This document shows, one piece after another, positions 17,150 to 26,341 of a stretch of DNA of 43,076 bases. Source of the stretch: Deltaproteobacteria bacterium (GTDB taxonomy: Bacteria; Desulfobacterota; Desulfobacteria; Desulfobacterales; Desulfobacteraceae); the NCBI GenBank assembly GCA_027858995.1, contig JAQIBP010000106.1, forward strand, positions 1 through 43,076, in the 5' to 3' direction. Below the pieces are notes generated by a model. That model saw nothing but the letters and a program-made list of their open reading frames with translations. It searched no databases and was not told the origin of the DNA. Position 1 is the stretch's first letter; the number at the start of each line of letters is the position of its first letter. The position numbers were made by a program, and so were the translations under genes.

Positions 17150-17561
17150 TTTTCACATCTCCTGTAATCACAATATGTCTTCTTGATTCAATTTTCTGGC
17201 CGGATCGTACTCTGCCCCTGAGCATCAGCACATCATTTTTATGATGATTCCAGCCCTTTGAGAGATCCCGCTGGCGGATACTTTGTGTTGGAATTGATCT
17301 TTTTTCAGGAGGTGTGGATACTTTTGCAACTTCAAATTGAGTTTTCAAGTATGATTTTATATTTTCCATTAACCCATGTCCTTTGGCTTTACCCACGTCA
17401 ATAATGACGCTTGAGTTTGCGACAAGATGTTTTAAATTTTTAAACAGTTTGTTGATTTCTAATTTTATGACATCTTCAGAGTGTAAAGGATCAAGTGTAA
17501 TCCAGAAACCATCACCAACCCCTTTTAATTTAACCGGTACAGAATTATCAAAGTTAATCAT
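17139..17561 (-). pseudogene. minC: minC remnant lacking most of the C-terminal domain
   Basis: 140 aa. The N-terminal septum-inhibitor domain appears complete (residues 1 to about 100), then a linker and only the first strands of the C-terminal beta-helix (MLRGRVRSGQKIESRRHIVI). The frame breaks off at GDVKIGR, merging with the start of minD. Intact MinC would continue for roughly 80 residues (the MinD-binding surface). It could still be translated, but it lacks the part that needs MinD. Confidence 0.8.
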
Positions 17562-17588
17562 TTTATAATTTATTGGAAAAGCGCAAAC

Positions 17589-18731
17589 TTACGACGCTAA
17601 AACTTCTCTTAATTTATGGGAAAAATCAATTACATTATATGGTTTAAGAATATACCCTTTGCAACCATTTTTAAGCATTGCCTGGGCTTTTGCATCAATG
17701 GAGTATCCTGTTGACAGCAGTACCTTGATATCAGGATTTAATTTTTTTAGTTCCACAAAAGTCTCAAGCCCATTCATTTCAGGCATTATCATGTCAAGGA
17801 TAACAAGATTAATACTCTCTTGCTTGGCTTTATATATTTTCAAGGCTTCTTTGCCAGAAGTCACTGTTATTACACTGTATCCAAGTGTCCTGCATATCTC
17901 TTCTCCAACGGTGAGAACTCTTTGCTCATCATCAACCAGAAGCACTGATTCATTGCCCAGAACCAGTTTTTCAGTCTCTGTTGAGATATCAATACTGTCT
18001 GGTTTCTCTTCTAATGGCAGAATAATAGAGAAGGAAGACCCGGTATTGGGCGAGCTCCACACATCAATGATACCGTTGTGGTTTTGAACAATCTCCCTGG
18101 CAAAAGTCAGTCCCAGACCCTTTTTTTCAGGATGAGCTCTATGATCAGCAGAATAAAAAGGGATAAAAATGTTTTTTAATACATCATCGTCCATTCCAAT
18201 GCCGGAATCTGTTATTGTTATTTTTACAAAAAAACCTGTGTTCAGACCATAAGCATCAGCAGTTCCATTTAAAATAGCAGCGTATTCCGTGACAACAGAA
18301 AGTTTCCCTTCCCCGGGCATTGCCTGTATGGCGTTATGAATAATTGCCATCAAAACCTGGTTGATTTTATCCGGGTCTGCTTCAATAATCAGAGGTCTTG
18401 AATCAAGTTCAACATCAAGCACAATATTTTTTTTAAGATCAAGATTTTTTACGGCTTTTCGTACCAGGTTGTTTACATCGGTTAAGCTTGTATAGTATTC
18501 ATCAACTTTGGCAAAGCCAAGCAGTTGGTTTGTGATATCAGAGCCCTGGTCAATACAACGGATAATTTCCAATATATGTTTGTATAATGGATCAGCTGGT
18601 TTTATACTGTTGAGCATCAAAGATGCCCTGCCTTTAATAGCATACAGAAGATTATTAAAATCGTGGGCTATCCCTCCTGCAAGAGCTTCTACTGCATCTG
18701 GAGCCTCATTTTTTAATTTTATATATTCCAT
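17589..18731 (-). CDS. hybrid histidine kinase (HisKA-HATPase-receiver)
   Basis: 380 aa without a sensor or membrane domain. H23 in GGIAHDFNNLL is the phosphorylated His; the N-box (IIHNAIQAM, about 131-139), DSGIGM (175-180) and GLGL (205-208) complete the ATPase. A C-terminal receiver has the acidic pair DD at 267-268, the phospho-acceptor D313 in VILDMIMPEMNG and K363. The absence of an N-terminal input domain suggests that it starts downstream of a lost sensor or relies on a partner. No response-regulator output gene is adjacent. It is upstream of the min fragments on the same strand, with 27 bases between. Confidence 0.88.
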   Translation of the reverse strand: MEYIKLKNEAPDAVEALAGGIAHDFNNLLYAIKGRASLMLNSIKPADPLYKHILEIIRCIDQGSDITNQLLGFAKVDEYYTSLTDVNNLVRKAVKNLDLKKNIVLDVELDSRPLIIEADPDKINQVLMAIIHNAIQAMPGEGKLSVVTEYAAILNGTADAYGLNTGFFVKITITDSGIGMDDDVLKNIFIPFYSADHRAHPEKKGLGLTFAREIVQNHNGIIDVWSSPNTGSSFSIILPLEEKPDSIDISTETEKLVLGNESVLLVDDEQRVLTVGEEICRTLGYSVITVTSGKEALKIYKAKQESINLVILDMIMPEMNGLETFVELKKLNPDIKVLLSTGYSIDAKAQAMLKNGCKGYILKPYNVIDFSHKLREVLAS

Positions 18732-18925
18732 CGTTAAACCTTATATAAAAAATAATTAATATTCAATATTAATTTAAATAAATTTTAGCGCCACACTCTA
18801 CCCTGCACTCCTGTGAAAAGCAATAAATAATTTTAATTTATTATATTTTTCAGGTAAAAATATCCTGGTTTTTATGTTGCCCTAAAGCTCTAATACTGAT
18901 ACAAAACCTGAAGCGGAGGGAATTT

Positions 18926-19738
18926 ATGTCATTAGTAAAATTTGTAAGTCGGGAATATAAATCAGAAAATACAATAATTGAAGTTGGTGACGTAGTTTTT
19001 GGCAATGGAAAATTTCCTGTTATTGCAGGTCCATGTGCTGTTGAAACTGAGAACCAGGTTCTATCTATTGCACAATCTGTTAAAAAAGCAGGCGCACAGA
19101 TATTTCGAGGTGGTGCTTTTAAGCCAAGGACATCTCCCTACTCTTTCCAGGGCCTTGGCAAACAGGGCCTCCATTTATTGGGAAAAGTCAGAAAAGAGAC
19201 TGGTCTGCCCATTGCAACGGAAGTATTGGATGTTGAGAATTTTGATCTTGTTGAAGAGTATGCTGATCTTATTCAGATAGGCACCAGAAATATGCAGAAC
19301 TTCTCTCTTTTAAGACGGGCAGGAAGATCAAAAAAACCTATACTTTTAAAAAGAGGCATGTCAGCAACGTTAGAAGAGTGGCTTATGGCTGCTGAATATA
19401 TTATGCAGGAAGGCAATAAAAACATAATCCTTTGTGAGCGGGGTATAAGAACCTTTGTAAAGCACAGCAGAAATACATTGGATCTTTCTGTTATTGCTGC
19501 TGTGAAAAAAGAGAGCCATCTTCCTGTTATTGCAGATCCAAGCCATGCAGCCGGAGTAAGGGATCAGATCATATCACTTGCCTATGCAGCAGCTGCTGTA
19601 AATGCTGATGGTTTAATGATAGAAGTTCATAATAACCCGGAAAAAGCACTTAGCGATGGTCTGCAGTCTTTGTATCCGGACCAGTTTACAGCTCTTATGG
19701 GAAAAATTCATTCCATCCATGCAATTGCTGGAAGCTGA
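18926..19738 (+). CDS. aroF: 3-deoxy-7-phosphoheptulonate (DAHP) synthase, type I-beta
   Basis: 270 aa catalytic core only. It condenses phosphoenolpyruvate and erythrose-4-phosphate, the first shikimate-pathway step. Diagnostic blocks: FPVIAGPCAVETENQVLSIA, FRGGAFKPRTSPYSFQGLG, IQIGTRNMQNFSLLRRAG, ILLKRGMSATLEEWLMAAEY, CERGIRTF and PVIADPSHAAGVRDQI with metal ligands. There is no fused regulatory ACT/FL or chorismate mutase domain, so feedback control, if any, must come from elsewhere. A GGAGGG site precedes ATG 18926. aroB follows after 13 bases, forming an aro operon. Confidence 0.95.
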   Translation: MSLVKFVSREYKSENTIIEVGDVVFGNGKFPVIAGPCAVETENQVLSIAQSVKKAGAQIFRGGAFKPRTSPYSFQGLGKQGLHLLGKVRKETGLPIATEVLDVENFDLVEEYADLIQIGTRNMQNFSLLRRAGRSKKPILLKRGMSATLEEWLMAAEYIMQEGNKNIILCERGIRTFVKHSRNTLDLSVIAAVKKESHLPVIADPSHAAGVRDQIISLAYAAAAVNADGLMIEVHNNPEKALSDGLQSLYPDQFTALMGKIHSIHAIAGS

Positions 19739-19751
19739 CAAGAGAAAATTG

Positions 19752-20798
19752 ATGGAAAATTTAAAAAAGATAAAAACTTTTTCCATACAACACAACTCAG
19801 GGTTTTCATCCATTTATGTGGGAGAAAAGCTTAAAAATCTGGAACAATACCTGCCTTCCACCCAGGTTATCATAATAACCGATGAGAATATTAAACACTT
19901 TTATCAAAAAGATTTTCCAGATGTACCTATCATAACCATTGGAACCGGAGAAAAAATTAAAACCCTTGCAACTGTTGAAACCATTTTAAAAGAACTTCTT
20001 CATTACTCCTGTGATCGCTCAAGTTTTATTGTGGGAATAGGCGGTGGAATTGTATGTGATATCACAGGATTTGCAGCATCTGTTTTTTTACGGGGTGTGA
20101 ACTTTGGTTTTGTATCCACTTCTCTGTTATCCCAGGTTGATGCAAGTGTTGGCGGGAAAAACGGTGTTAACCTGGTTTCATATAAAAATATGGTTGGAGT
20201 TTTTAATCAGCCTCAATTTGTAATCTGTGATATCGATCTTTTAAATACTTTGCCGGAGAATCAGATCTCCAACGGACTTGCCGAGATTGTAAAGCATGCA
20301 CTTATTTTGGATGAAAATCTGTTTGAGTTTATTGACCAAAACGCCAGAAAAGCACTTAAACTTGATTATGATACAATTTTTAAGCTTGTTTCTGATTCTG
20401 TAAAAATCAAGTCAGAAATAGTGCAGGGAGATGAAAAAGAATCAGGGGAAAGGCGAAAGCTTAATTTTGGGCACACCATTGGCCATGCCATTGAAAAACT
20501 TGGCAGGAGGGGACATGGCAGTGCTGTCTCCATAGGCATGGTTGCCGCAGCAAGGTTTTCACAGAAAAAAGGTCTGATAACCAGCAAAGATGTTGAGCAA
20601 ATCATTGATCTTTTAACAGATCTTAATCTTCCAACAGGCCTTGAATACAGTGCATATGATATTATAAATGCTGCTGCAAAAGATAAAAAAAAACAGGGCG
20701 GCAATCTTTTTTATGTTTTTCTTGAAAAGATTGGCAAAGCAAAGGTCAAAAAAATAAGTTTCAATGAAATGAACACTTTGATTAAATCAATTATATAA
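19752..20798 (+). CDS. aroB: 3-dehydroquinate synthase
   Basis: 348 aa from ATG 19752, just after the aroF stop; the in-frame ATG at 19656 lies inside aroF and is unlikely. It converts DAHP to 3-dehydroquinate with NAD+ and a divalent metal. Motifs: VGIGGGIVCDITGFAASVFL (NAD binding), TSLLSQVDASVGGKNGVN, NGLAEIVKHALILDE and the metal-binding FGHTIGHAIEK. In the same unit as aroF and the CYTH gene (3 bases further on). Confidence 0.96.
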   Translation: MENLKKIKTFSIQHNSGFSSIYVGEKLKNLEQYLPSTQVIIITDENIKHFYQKDFPDVPIITIGTGEKIKTLATVETILKELLHYSCDRSSFIVGIGGGIVCDITGFAASVFLRGVNFGFVSTSLLSQVDASVGGKNGVNLVSYKNMVGVFNQPQFVICDIDLLNTLPENQISNGLAEIVKHALILDENLFEFIDQNARKALKLDYDTIFKLVSDSVKIKSEIVQGDEKESGERRKLNFGHTIGHAIEKLGRRGHGSAVSIGMVAAARFSQKKGLITSKDVEQIIDLLTDLNLPTGLEYSAYDIINAAAKDKKKQGGNLFYVFLEKIGKAKVKKISFNEMNTLIKSII

Positions 20799-20801
20799 AT
20801 T

Positions 20802-21266
20802 ATGGGTATAGAAATAGAGAGAAAATTTCTCCTTAAAAATGATGTCTGGCGCGATCTTGCAGAAGGTGTATATTATCGTCAGGGATATTTGAATTCTGCC
20901 AGGGAACGAACTGTTCGTGTTAGAACAATTAATGGAAAAGGTTTTCTCACAATCAAAGGCGTTGCAGATGGAGCAACGCGCCTTGAATTTGAATATGAAA
21001 TTCCAAAAGATGAATGCAATATTATGCTGGATGATCTTGCTGAAAAACCTGTTATAGAAAAAAACCGTTACAAGGTCGATTATAAGGGGCTTGTATGGGA
21101 AATTGATGAATTTTTCGGAGAAAACCGAGGATTGATTGTTGCTGAATTGGAGCTTGAATCAGAAGATCAGAAATTTGAAATACCTGAGTGGATCGGTGAA
21201 GAAGTAACAGATGATTCCAGGTATTTTAATTCAAACTTGATTAATCACCCCTATACAAAATGGTAA
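20802..21266 (+). CDS. CYTH-domain protein (class IV adenylate cyclase / triphosphatase-like)
   Basis: 154 aa. It opens with the ExExK signature (GIEIERKFL) that gives the CYTH tunnel fold its name, followed by alternating charged strands (RVRTINGKGFLTIKG, RLEFEYEIP, WEIDEFFGENRGLIVAELEL). Bacterial short CYTH proteins mostly hydrolyse inorganic triphosphate; cyclase activity is rarer. It is the third gene of the aroF-aroB transcript by position, with no evident link to shikimate metabolism. Confidence 0.9.
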   Translation: MGIEIERKFLLKNDVWRDLAEGVYYRQGYLNSARERTVRVRTINGKGFLTIKGVADGATRLEFEYEIPKDECNIMLDDLAEKPVIEKNRYKVDYKGLVWEIDEFFGENRGLIVAELELESEDQKFEIPEWIGEEVTDDSRYFNSNLINHPYTKW

Positions 21267-21269
21267 TGG

Positions 21270-21386
21270 CTTTTGCAATTCAAACTGGCTGAAGAGATCA
21301 CCAGCCACCTCTATCCAAAAGAAGCATCAGACTTTTTAGAAACATTAAGAAAAATAAACAGGACTATTTTACATGCTGGAATCTAA
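21270..21386 (+). pseudogene. short remnant resembling a MarR-type regulator C-terminus
   Basis: In the 106-base gap after the CYTH gene, in the same frame, a peptide FKLAEEITSHLYPKEASDFL followed by ETLRKINRTILHAGI ends at TAA 21384-21386, overlapping the transporter start. The helix-break-helix pattern with PKEASDFLETLRKI looks like the end of a MarR-family repressor. A TTG at 21273 would give only 37 residues, so at best this is a residual fragment of a regulator for the exporter. Confidence 0.35.
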
Positions 21387-22296
21387 TTGCAATACACAAA
21401 AGCAGGCACTACAAACACAGAAAAATGAAAAAGTCACATTAATTGTGGTTATCATAACACTCTTAACCATGTTTGCCGAAATTATTGCAGGCATTATGAG
21501 CGGCTCCATGGCGCTTTTATCCGATGGAATTCACATGGGAACACACTCAATTGCATTGTTTATTACATTGGCAGCCTATATTTTTGCCAGAAAACATATC
21601 CATAATCCCAAGTATAGTTTTGGTACAGGCAAAGTAGGGGTGCTGGGTGGATACACCAATGCAATACTTCTACTGATTGCAGCTGGTGCAATGGCAATTG
21701 AATCCATAGAACGGATTATCACTCCAGTAAATATCCTTTTTAATCAGGCAATTATTGTTGCCGTGATTGGTTTGATTGTTAACATAATGTCTGCGTTTAT
21801 TCTGAGATCTGGCGGCGTAGAGCAAAACCATGATCATCCGGGAAATCACCACTCTCATTCCCATGACCACCATCATGATCATAACCTGAAAGCTGCCTAT
21901 CTTCATGTTATTACCGATGCCATGACATCTGTATTAGCAATTTTTGCGCTGTTGACAGCCAAGTATTTTGGTTTTACCTGGGCAGATCCTGCTGTTGGCA
22001 TACTCGGGGCAATTGTGGTAACAAAATGGGCAATTGGTCTATTGAAGCAGACCAGCAGCGTGCTGCTTGACAAAGGTGACTATTCCGAGGAAATAAAATC
22101 AATCCGATCACAAATTGAATCCAGCTCAACACATGTGAAGGATCTCCATTTATGGCAGATTTCTGAAAATGAGCGTTCATTGATTCTCTGCCTTGAATCT
22201 ACAACAGACAACCCCCCTGAATACTATCATGAACTGGTTAAAGCAATTGGCAAATATGAGCATGTAACTGTTGAAGTAAATAAGAAGATTGAATAA
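21373..22296 (+). CDS. cation diffusion facilitator, DmeF-like (Co/Ni/Zn efflux)
   Basis: 307 aa with about six membrane helices and a His-rich cytoplasmic loop (residues 153-170, ten histidines). Transport-site residues are H54-x3-H58 in helix 2 (DGIHMGTHSIALF) and H178-x3-D182 in helix 5 (HVITDAMTSVLAI). The HMxTH form in helix 2, rather than HxxxD, is typical of the DmeF branch, which exports cobalt and nickel. The C-terminal domain (about 225-307) is the usual CDF ferredoxin-like regulatory domain (VKDLHLWQISENERSL). It has its own short upstream region and is not clearly part of the aro operon. Confidence 0.85.
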   Translation: MLESNCNTQKQALQTQKNEKVTLIVVIITLLTMFAEIIAGIMSGSMALLSDGIHMGTHSIALFITLAAYIFARKHIHNPKYSFGTGKVGVLGGYTNAILLLIAAGAMAIESIERIITPVNILFNQAIIVAVIGLIVNIMSAFILRSGGVEQNHDHPGNHHSHSHDHHHDHNLKAAYLHVITDAMTSVLAIFALLTAKYFGFTWADPAVGILGAIVVTKWAIGLLKQTSSVLLDKGDYSEEIKSIRSQIESSSTHVKDLHLWQISENERSLILCLESTTDNPPEYYHELVKAIGKYEHVTVEVNKKIE

Positions 22297-22462
22297 AATA
22301 AGCAAAAAGAACCTGTGAATACACATCCAACAGCATTAATTTTTTTCAGCATCTGCCAAACTGTTTTTTCAAACATTGTTATAACAAGCTGACTCCAAAG
22401 TAAATCGGGCAGAGACAGCAATGCCTAAAGATAAAATTGCGTTAAAAAAAACCTTTTTCTCC

Positions 22463-22502
22463 TTGACATGTAGTTATATTATAGCTTATAAATAGTTACA
22501 TT
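22463..22502 (+). promoter_or_regulatory. promoter/operator module of the bam operon
   Basis: TTGACA (22463-22468), a 17-base spacer and TTATAA (22486-22491) form a good sigma-70-type promoter. Two direct repeats, TAGTTATATT (22471) and TAGTTACATT (22493), lie 22 bases apart, about two helical turns, overlapping the spacer and the start site. Almost the same sequence lies before fdhD at 37616-37655. The rest of the 320-base gap after the metal exporter shows no other gene apart from a small possible leader ORF. Confidence 0.75.
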
Positions 22503-22514
22503 GTATTGAATAGC

Positions 22515-22598
22515 ATGGATAATTTTTACCTGCCAAAAGCAGTCAGCGAAAAATCGGGTTATTCAAAAGTTTACAAAAGATGCCATGGAATCAAGTAA
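22515..22598 (+). CDS. possible 27-aa leader ORF before bamB
   Basis: ATG 22515 opens MDNFYLPKAVSEKSGYSKVY plus seven residues, ending TAA 18 bases before bamB. It starts about 16 bases after the predicted transcription start and has no clear ribosome site, so translation is uncertain. It may be a leader peptide, a remnant, or chance. Confidence 0.25.
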   Translation: MDNFYLPKAVSEKSGYSKVYKRCHGIK

Positions 22599-22616
22599 TA
22601 TGAAGGGGAAAAGAAT

Positions 22617-24623
22617 ATGAGGTATGCAGAAACAGGGTTTAATCTCGAAGTTGATCTTTCTCGGGGGAATATTGAGAAGGTCGCAACTGACCCAAAAGAT
22701 ACCGAGCTCTATCTCGGGGGTCTGGGCACTAACACCAAGATATTTTGGGACAGGGTTTCTCCAGAAGTTGATGCCTTTTCTCCTGAAAATCTTTTAATAT
22801 TCGGCACAGGACTTTTATGCGGTACGCCTGCAACCGGTTGCAATCGTACCATTGTAACCACTATTTCTCCCCAGACAAAATTGATGGCATTTTCAATGAT
22901 GGGAGGATACTGGGCGCCGGAATTGAAATATGCCGGGTACGATAAAGTTATTCTTCGCGGTAAATCCAAAGACCTGGTTTATTTATGGATAAACAATGAC
23001 AAGGTGGAAATACGTGATGCCTCCCATTTAAAGGGTAAAGGAGCTATTGAGACTGCTGAACTGATTCGCAAGGAGCTCAAACAGCCAAAAGCCCAGGTAT
23101 CTGCAATCGGTCTTGCCGGTGAAAACAGGGTTTTTTATGCCTCTGTGGAACAGGGCAGATCCAGTGCAAGCCGGGGTGGCATAGGGGCTGTTATGGGAGA
23201 TAAAAAGATAAAAGCCATTGTTGTTCGGGGAACAAAGGATATTCATATTGCAAAGCCCGAAAAATTCATGGAGCTTTGTTATGAAGTGATGGATTATATA
23301 AAATGGAGGGAAGATCATCCGATCCCGGGCGTAACACCTATCCTCGCAATTCTTGGTTCCCCCCAGGAGATGGCTATCCATGATGAAAAATGGCATACTG
23401 AAAATTTTTCATGGGGTAATGCCCGCACAAGAAGAAGAGATTTCTGGACAGATGATGTTTCAGAAGAGTGGCTGGAAACCATGACCAAGGCAAGAACAAG
23501 GCTGATTTCCTGCTACAATTGCTCCATTGCATGTGGGGCAACTATCTCCATGCCTGGTCTATCCACATATATGATGAAATGTTTTACAAAACTTACCTAT
23601 ACAATGGCAGCTTTTTCAAACCTGGAATTTGGTTTGACAATAGCCCACCATGCTACAGAGTACGGTGTGGATGGTTATTCAGCACCCCAGACAATGGCAT
23701 TTGCCCTTGAACTTCTGGAAAATGGAATACTGACCGATAAAGATTTTCCTGATATGCCCGAAGACAATGAGGGAAAGTTTTTCTACCTGCTTGACAAAAT
23801 TGTCAGGCGTGAAGGTATAGGAGATATTCTGGCAGATGGTACCTACTGGGCAGCAAAAAGGATTGGCAATGGTGCTGAAGAGTATGCCCATAATAATATT
23901 AAAAAATCAGAGCAGCTGCCCCTTAAGCTTTCAATGCTCAATCCCATCTATTTTCTCATGTACTGTACCGGTGAAAAGATGAATATCACCCAGATTGAAG
24001 GGCAGTTCCCTCAGGCAGCTTTTCCGAAAAAAGAACACAGGGAAAAATTTGTAAAGGACTGGTTCCAGGTTCCTGATGAAAAATTTAAAAAATACTTTGT
24101 GGACTGGGAACCCAGGGGAGAAAATTCAAATCCCTACTATCCAACACCTGAAATAACCTGTGATATTGTGGACTGGCAGGAGAAGATGCACTATATTGAT
24201 GATGCTCTTGGGATGTGCGCAGGCCTGTCATCATTCCATCTGAAACCACCATATCATATCCATAATATTCCAAAAATGATGGCAGCAGCTGCCGGAATTG
24301 ACATGGATGAAGAAAAACTGTCCCAGGGAGCCAAGAGATACCGAACTCTGGTCAGGGCTGTAAATATGAGCAGAGGCATGAAAAGGAAGGATGAAAAGCC
24401 ACCTGAGGATCATTGGAAGAAAAGATTTCCTGAACTTGAAAAAGAACTTCTTGACACCTATTACAAATATAAAGGGTGGAACAACGATGGTGTTCCAACA
24501 AAAGAATCCCTGCATGATCTGGGTTTGGATTACGTGGCAAAAGAGTTGATAGCAAGAGGATTTTTATCAGATGACGAATACAGCTCCGGTAAAGAGACTT
24601 CAAAGGTTAGAGAGACAAATTAG
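22617..24623 (+). CDS. bamB: benzoyl-CoA reductase class II, tungsten catalytic subunit
   Basis: 668 aa. BamB is an AOR-family protein that reduces benzoyl-CoA to cyclohexadienoyl-CoA without ATP, using a W-bis-pyranopterin. The N-terminal AOR domain is clear (GRSSASRGGIGAVMGDKKIK). Cluster ligands C299-x2-C302-x3-C306 (CYNCSIAC) and a later GMCAGLSS cysteine bind [4Fe-4S]. Residues E251, H255, H260 and C322 fall at positions that, as I recall it, correspond to active-site residues of Geobacter BamB. AAGGGGAA precedes ATG 22617. It is first in an eight-gene bam operon whose order matches the Geobacter metallireducens cluster. Confidence 0.95.
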   Translation: MRYAETGFNLEVDLSRGNIEKVATDPKDTELYLGGLGTNTKIFWDRVSPEVDAFSPENLLIFGTGLLCGTPATGCNRTIVTTISPQTKLMAFSMMGGYWAPELKYAGYDKVILRGKSKDLVYLWINNDKVEIRDASHLKGKGAIETAELIRKELKQPKAQVSAIGLAGENRVFYASVEQGRSSASRGGIGAVMGDKKIKAIVVRGTKDIHIAKPEKFMELCYEVMDYIKWREDHPIPGVTPILAILGSPQEMAIHDEKWHTENFSWGNARTRRRDFWTDDVSEEWLETMTKARTRLISCYNCSIACGATISMPGLSTYMMKCFTKLTYTMAAFSNLEFGLTIAHHATEYGVDGYSAPQTMAFALELLENGILTDKDFPDMPEDNEGKFFYLLDKIVRREGIGDILADGTYWAAKRIGNGAEEYAHNNIKKSEQLPLKLSMLNPIYFLMYCTGEKMNITQIEGQFPQAAFPKKEHREKFVKDWFQVPDEKFKKYFVDWEPRGENSNPYYPTPEITCDIVDWQEKMHYIDDALGMCAGLSSFHLKPPYHIHNIPKMMAAAAGIDMDEEKLSQGAKRYRTLVRAVNMSRGMKRKDEKPPEDHWKKRFPELEKELLDTYYKYKGWNNDGVPTKESLHDLGLDYVAKELIARGFLSDDEYSSGKETSKVRETN

Positions 24624-24640
24624 AGTGGAGGGCAAGAACC

Positions 24641-25186
24641 TTGAGTGATAATATAGAAAAGAAAATTATTAAAACAATTAAAATTGATGTTGATAAATGC
24701 CATGGATGCCGGGCATGCGAGTTAATATGTTCTGCTGTCCATGCAATACCTAAATACTCCAGCAATAATCCTGCAAGGTCCCGCATCAGAATTATCCGTG
24801 ATCCGATGAGAGATATATATGTACCTGTATTTGCAGGTGAATATACTGTAGCTGAATGTGCAGGCAGAGATGTATATACCATTGATGGAAAAGAGTATGA
24901 TGAGTGTTCCTTTTGCCGGGCTTCATGCCCTTCCCGGGATGAGTTTAAAGAACCGGATTCAGGACTGCCCCTTAAATGCGATATGTGTGAAGAGGAAGAT
25001 GAACCTTTGTGTGTAAAATGGTGTACTGTGGATGCCTTGATTGTTGAAGAGAGAGAAGAGGAAGTTGAAGAGCCTGATGAGGTTCAAGAGCAGGAAGAGC
25101 TTGAGTTAGGACTTGGTTCTCTTGCTGACAAATATGGTCTGGATAAACTTATGGACACTGTTGCAAGATTGTCAGAGAAGGAATAG
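24641..25186 (+). CDS. bamC: benzoyl-CoA reductase class II, ferredoxin-like subunit
   Basis: 181 aa with a TTG start at 24641 after GGAGGGC. C20-x2-C23-x2-C26-x3-C30, C89-x2-C92-x3-C96 and C113-x2-C116 with C124 and C128 indicate three [4Fe-4S] clusters in the pattern of DMSO-reductase/AOR electron-transfer subunits. From about residue 135 the protein has a highly acidic tail (EEREEEVEEPDEVQEQEELE), probably a docking surface. It passes electrons to BamB in the BamBC core. Confidence 0.92.
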   Translation: MSDNIEKKIIKTIKIDVDKCHGCRACELICSAVHAIPKYSSNNPARSRIRIIRDPMRDIYVPVFAGEYTVAECAGRDVYTIDGKEYDECSFCRASCPSRDEFKEPDSGLPLKCDMCEEEDEPLCVKWCTVDALIVEEREEEVEEPDEVQEQEELELGLGSLADKYGLDKLMDTVARLSEKE

Positions 25187-25189
25187 TCA

Positions 25190-26341
25190 ATGGAAACTTT
25201 AGCCCCCTTCAAAGAAGTAATAGATGAGATCAAAGAGGCTGGCGGAGATATCTTTAAATTATGTTTCCAGTGTGGATTGTGCGATGCAGTCTGCCCATGG
25301 AACAAGGTTCGCCAATTTTCCATGCGTAAATTAATCAGGGAAGCGGCCTTTGGATTAACTGAGATAGAAGAGGAAGATTTATGGCGCTGTACAACCTGCG
25401 GCACCTGCCCTGACCAGTGCCCGAGAGGCGTAAAACAGATAGATTTAAGTGTAGCCCTGAGAAGAGTTGCAACTGAATATGAAGTTTTCCCAGCTTCTGT
25501 TAAATCAGCACGCACAGCAAGGGCAAGCCTGATTTCTGAAGGCAATCCTATCCAGGGAGAGAGGGCAAAACGTGCTGACTGGGCAAAGGATTTGTCTGTA
25601 AAACCTTTTACAGATGATATGGAAGTTTTGTATTTTGTGGGATGTTATTTAAGCTATGACCCAAGAATGAAAAAGGTAGCCGCTGCAACTGCTAATATCC
25701 TTAAAAAAGCAGGAGTTGAATTTGGCATACTCGGAGAGAAGGAAAACTGCTGCGGGGAAAGCATAAGAAAAACAGGCAGTGAAAAGGTTTTTAAAGATCT
25801 TGCCAAAAAAAATATTAAAACCTTTATTGATAAAGGGGTTAAAAAAATTATAGTATCCTCACCTCACTGTTACCACACCTTTAAAAATGAATATCCTGAA
25901 TTTATGGTACACTTTGATGTTGTACATATGTCCGAGTATATCCTGGAACTTATCAATGATGGAAGACTTGAACTTAAAGGTGAATTTGAACACAGAGTAA
26001 CCTGGCATGATCCATGTTACCTTGGGCGGCACAACAATATTTATGAAGAGCCAAGAGAGGTGTTAAAAAAGATTTCAGGCCTTAAATTAATTGAGATGGA
26101 AGCCCATGGCAAGAAAAGTCTTTGCTGTGGAGGCGGAGGCGGCAGGATCTGGATGGATACGCCCCAGGAAGAGAGATTTTCCGATATCAGGATTAAACAG
26201 GCAATTGAAGTTGACGCAACCATCCTTGCAACAGCATGTCCGTACTGCATTACCAACTTTGAGGAGAGCCGTCTGAACCTGGAATATGAAAATACCATAG
26301 AGATTAAAGATATTACCGAAATTGTAAGTGAAATGATATGA
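25190..26341 (+). CDS. bamD: HdrD/HdrBC-like FeS oxidoreductase subunit of the Bam complex
   Basis: 383 aa. N-terminal C25-x2-C28-x2-C31-x3-C35 and C67-x2-C70-x2-C73-x3-C77 correspond to HdrC. Two CCG domains follow as in HdrB: VGCYLSYD...ENCCGES and HDPCYLGRHN...SLCCGGGGG, which bind non-cubane [4Fe-4S] clusters. In heterodisulfide reductase such a subunit is where electrons meet a disulfide; in Bam it links BamE to BamBC. It starts 4 bases after bamC. A 243-base structured gap separates it from bamE. Confidence 0.92.
   Translation: METLAPFKEVIDEIKEAGGDIFKLCFQCGLCDAVCPWNKVRQFSMRKLIREAAFGLTEIEEEDLWRCTTCGTCPDQCPRGVKQIDLSVALRRVATEYEVFPASVKSARTARASLISEGNPIQGERAKRADWAKDLSVKPFTDDMEVLYFVGCYLSYDPRMKKVAAATANILKKAGVEFGILGEKENCCGESIRKTGSEKVFKDLAKKNIKTFIDKGVKKIIVSSPHCYHTFKNEYPEFMVHFDVVHMSEYILELINDGRLELKGEFEHRVTWHDPCYLGRHNNIYEEPREVLKKISGLKLIEMEAHGKKSLCCGGGGGRIWMDTPQEERFSDIRIKQAIEVDATILATACPYCITNFEESRLNLEYENTIEIKDITEIVSEMI

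Noticed and set aside
19656-19751. aroB starting at ATG 19656 inside aroF
   Set aside because: The extra 32 residues show no AroB similarity and overlap aroF in another frame; ATG 19752 lies just after the aroF stop.
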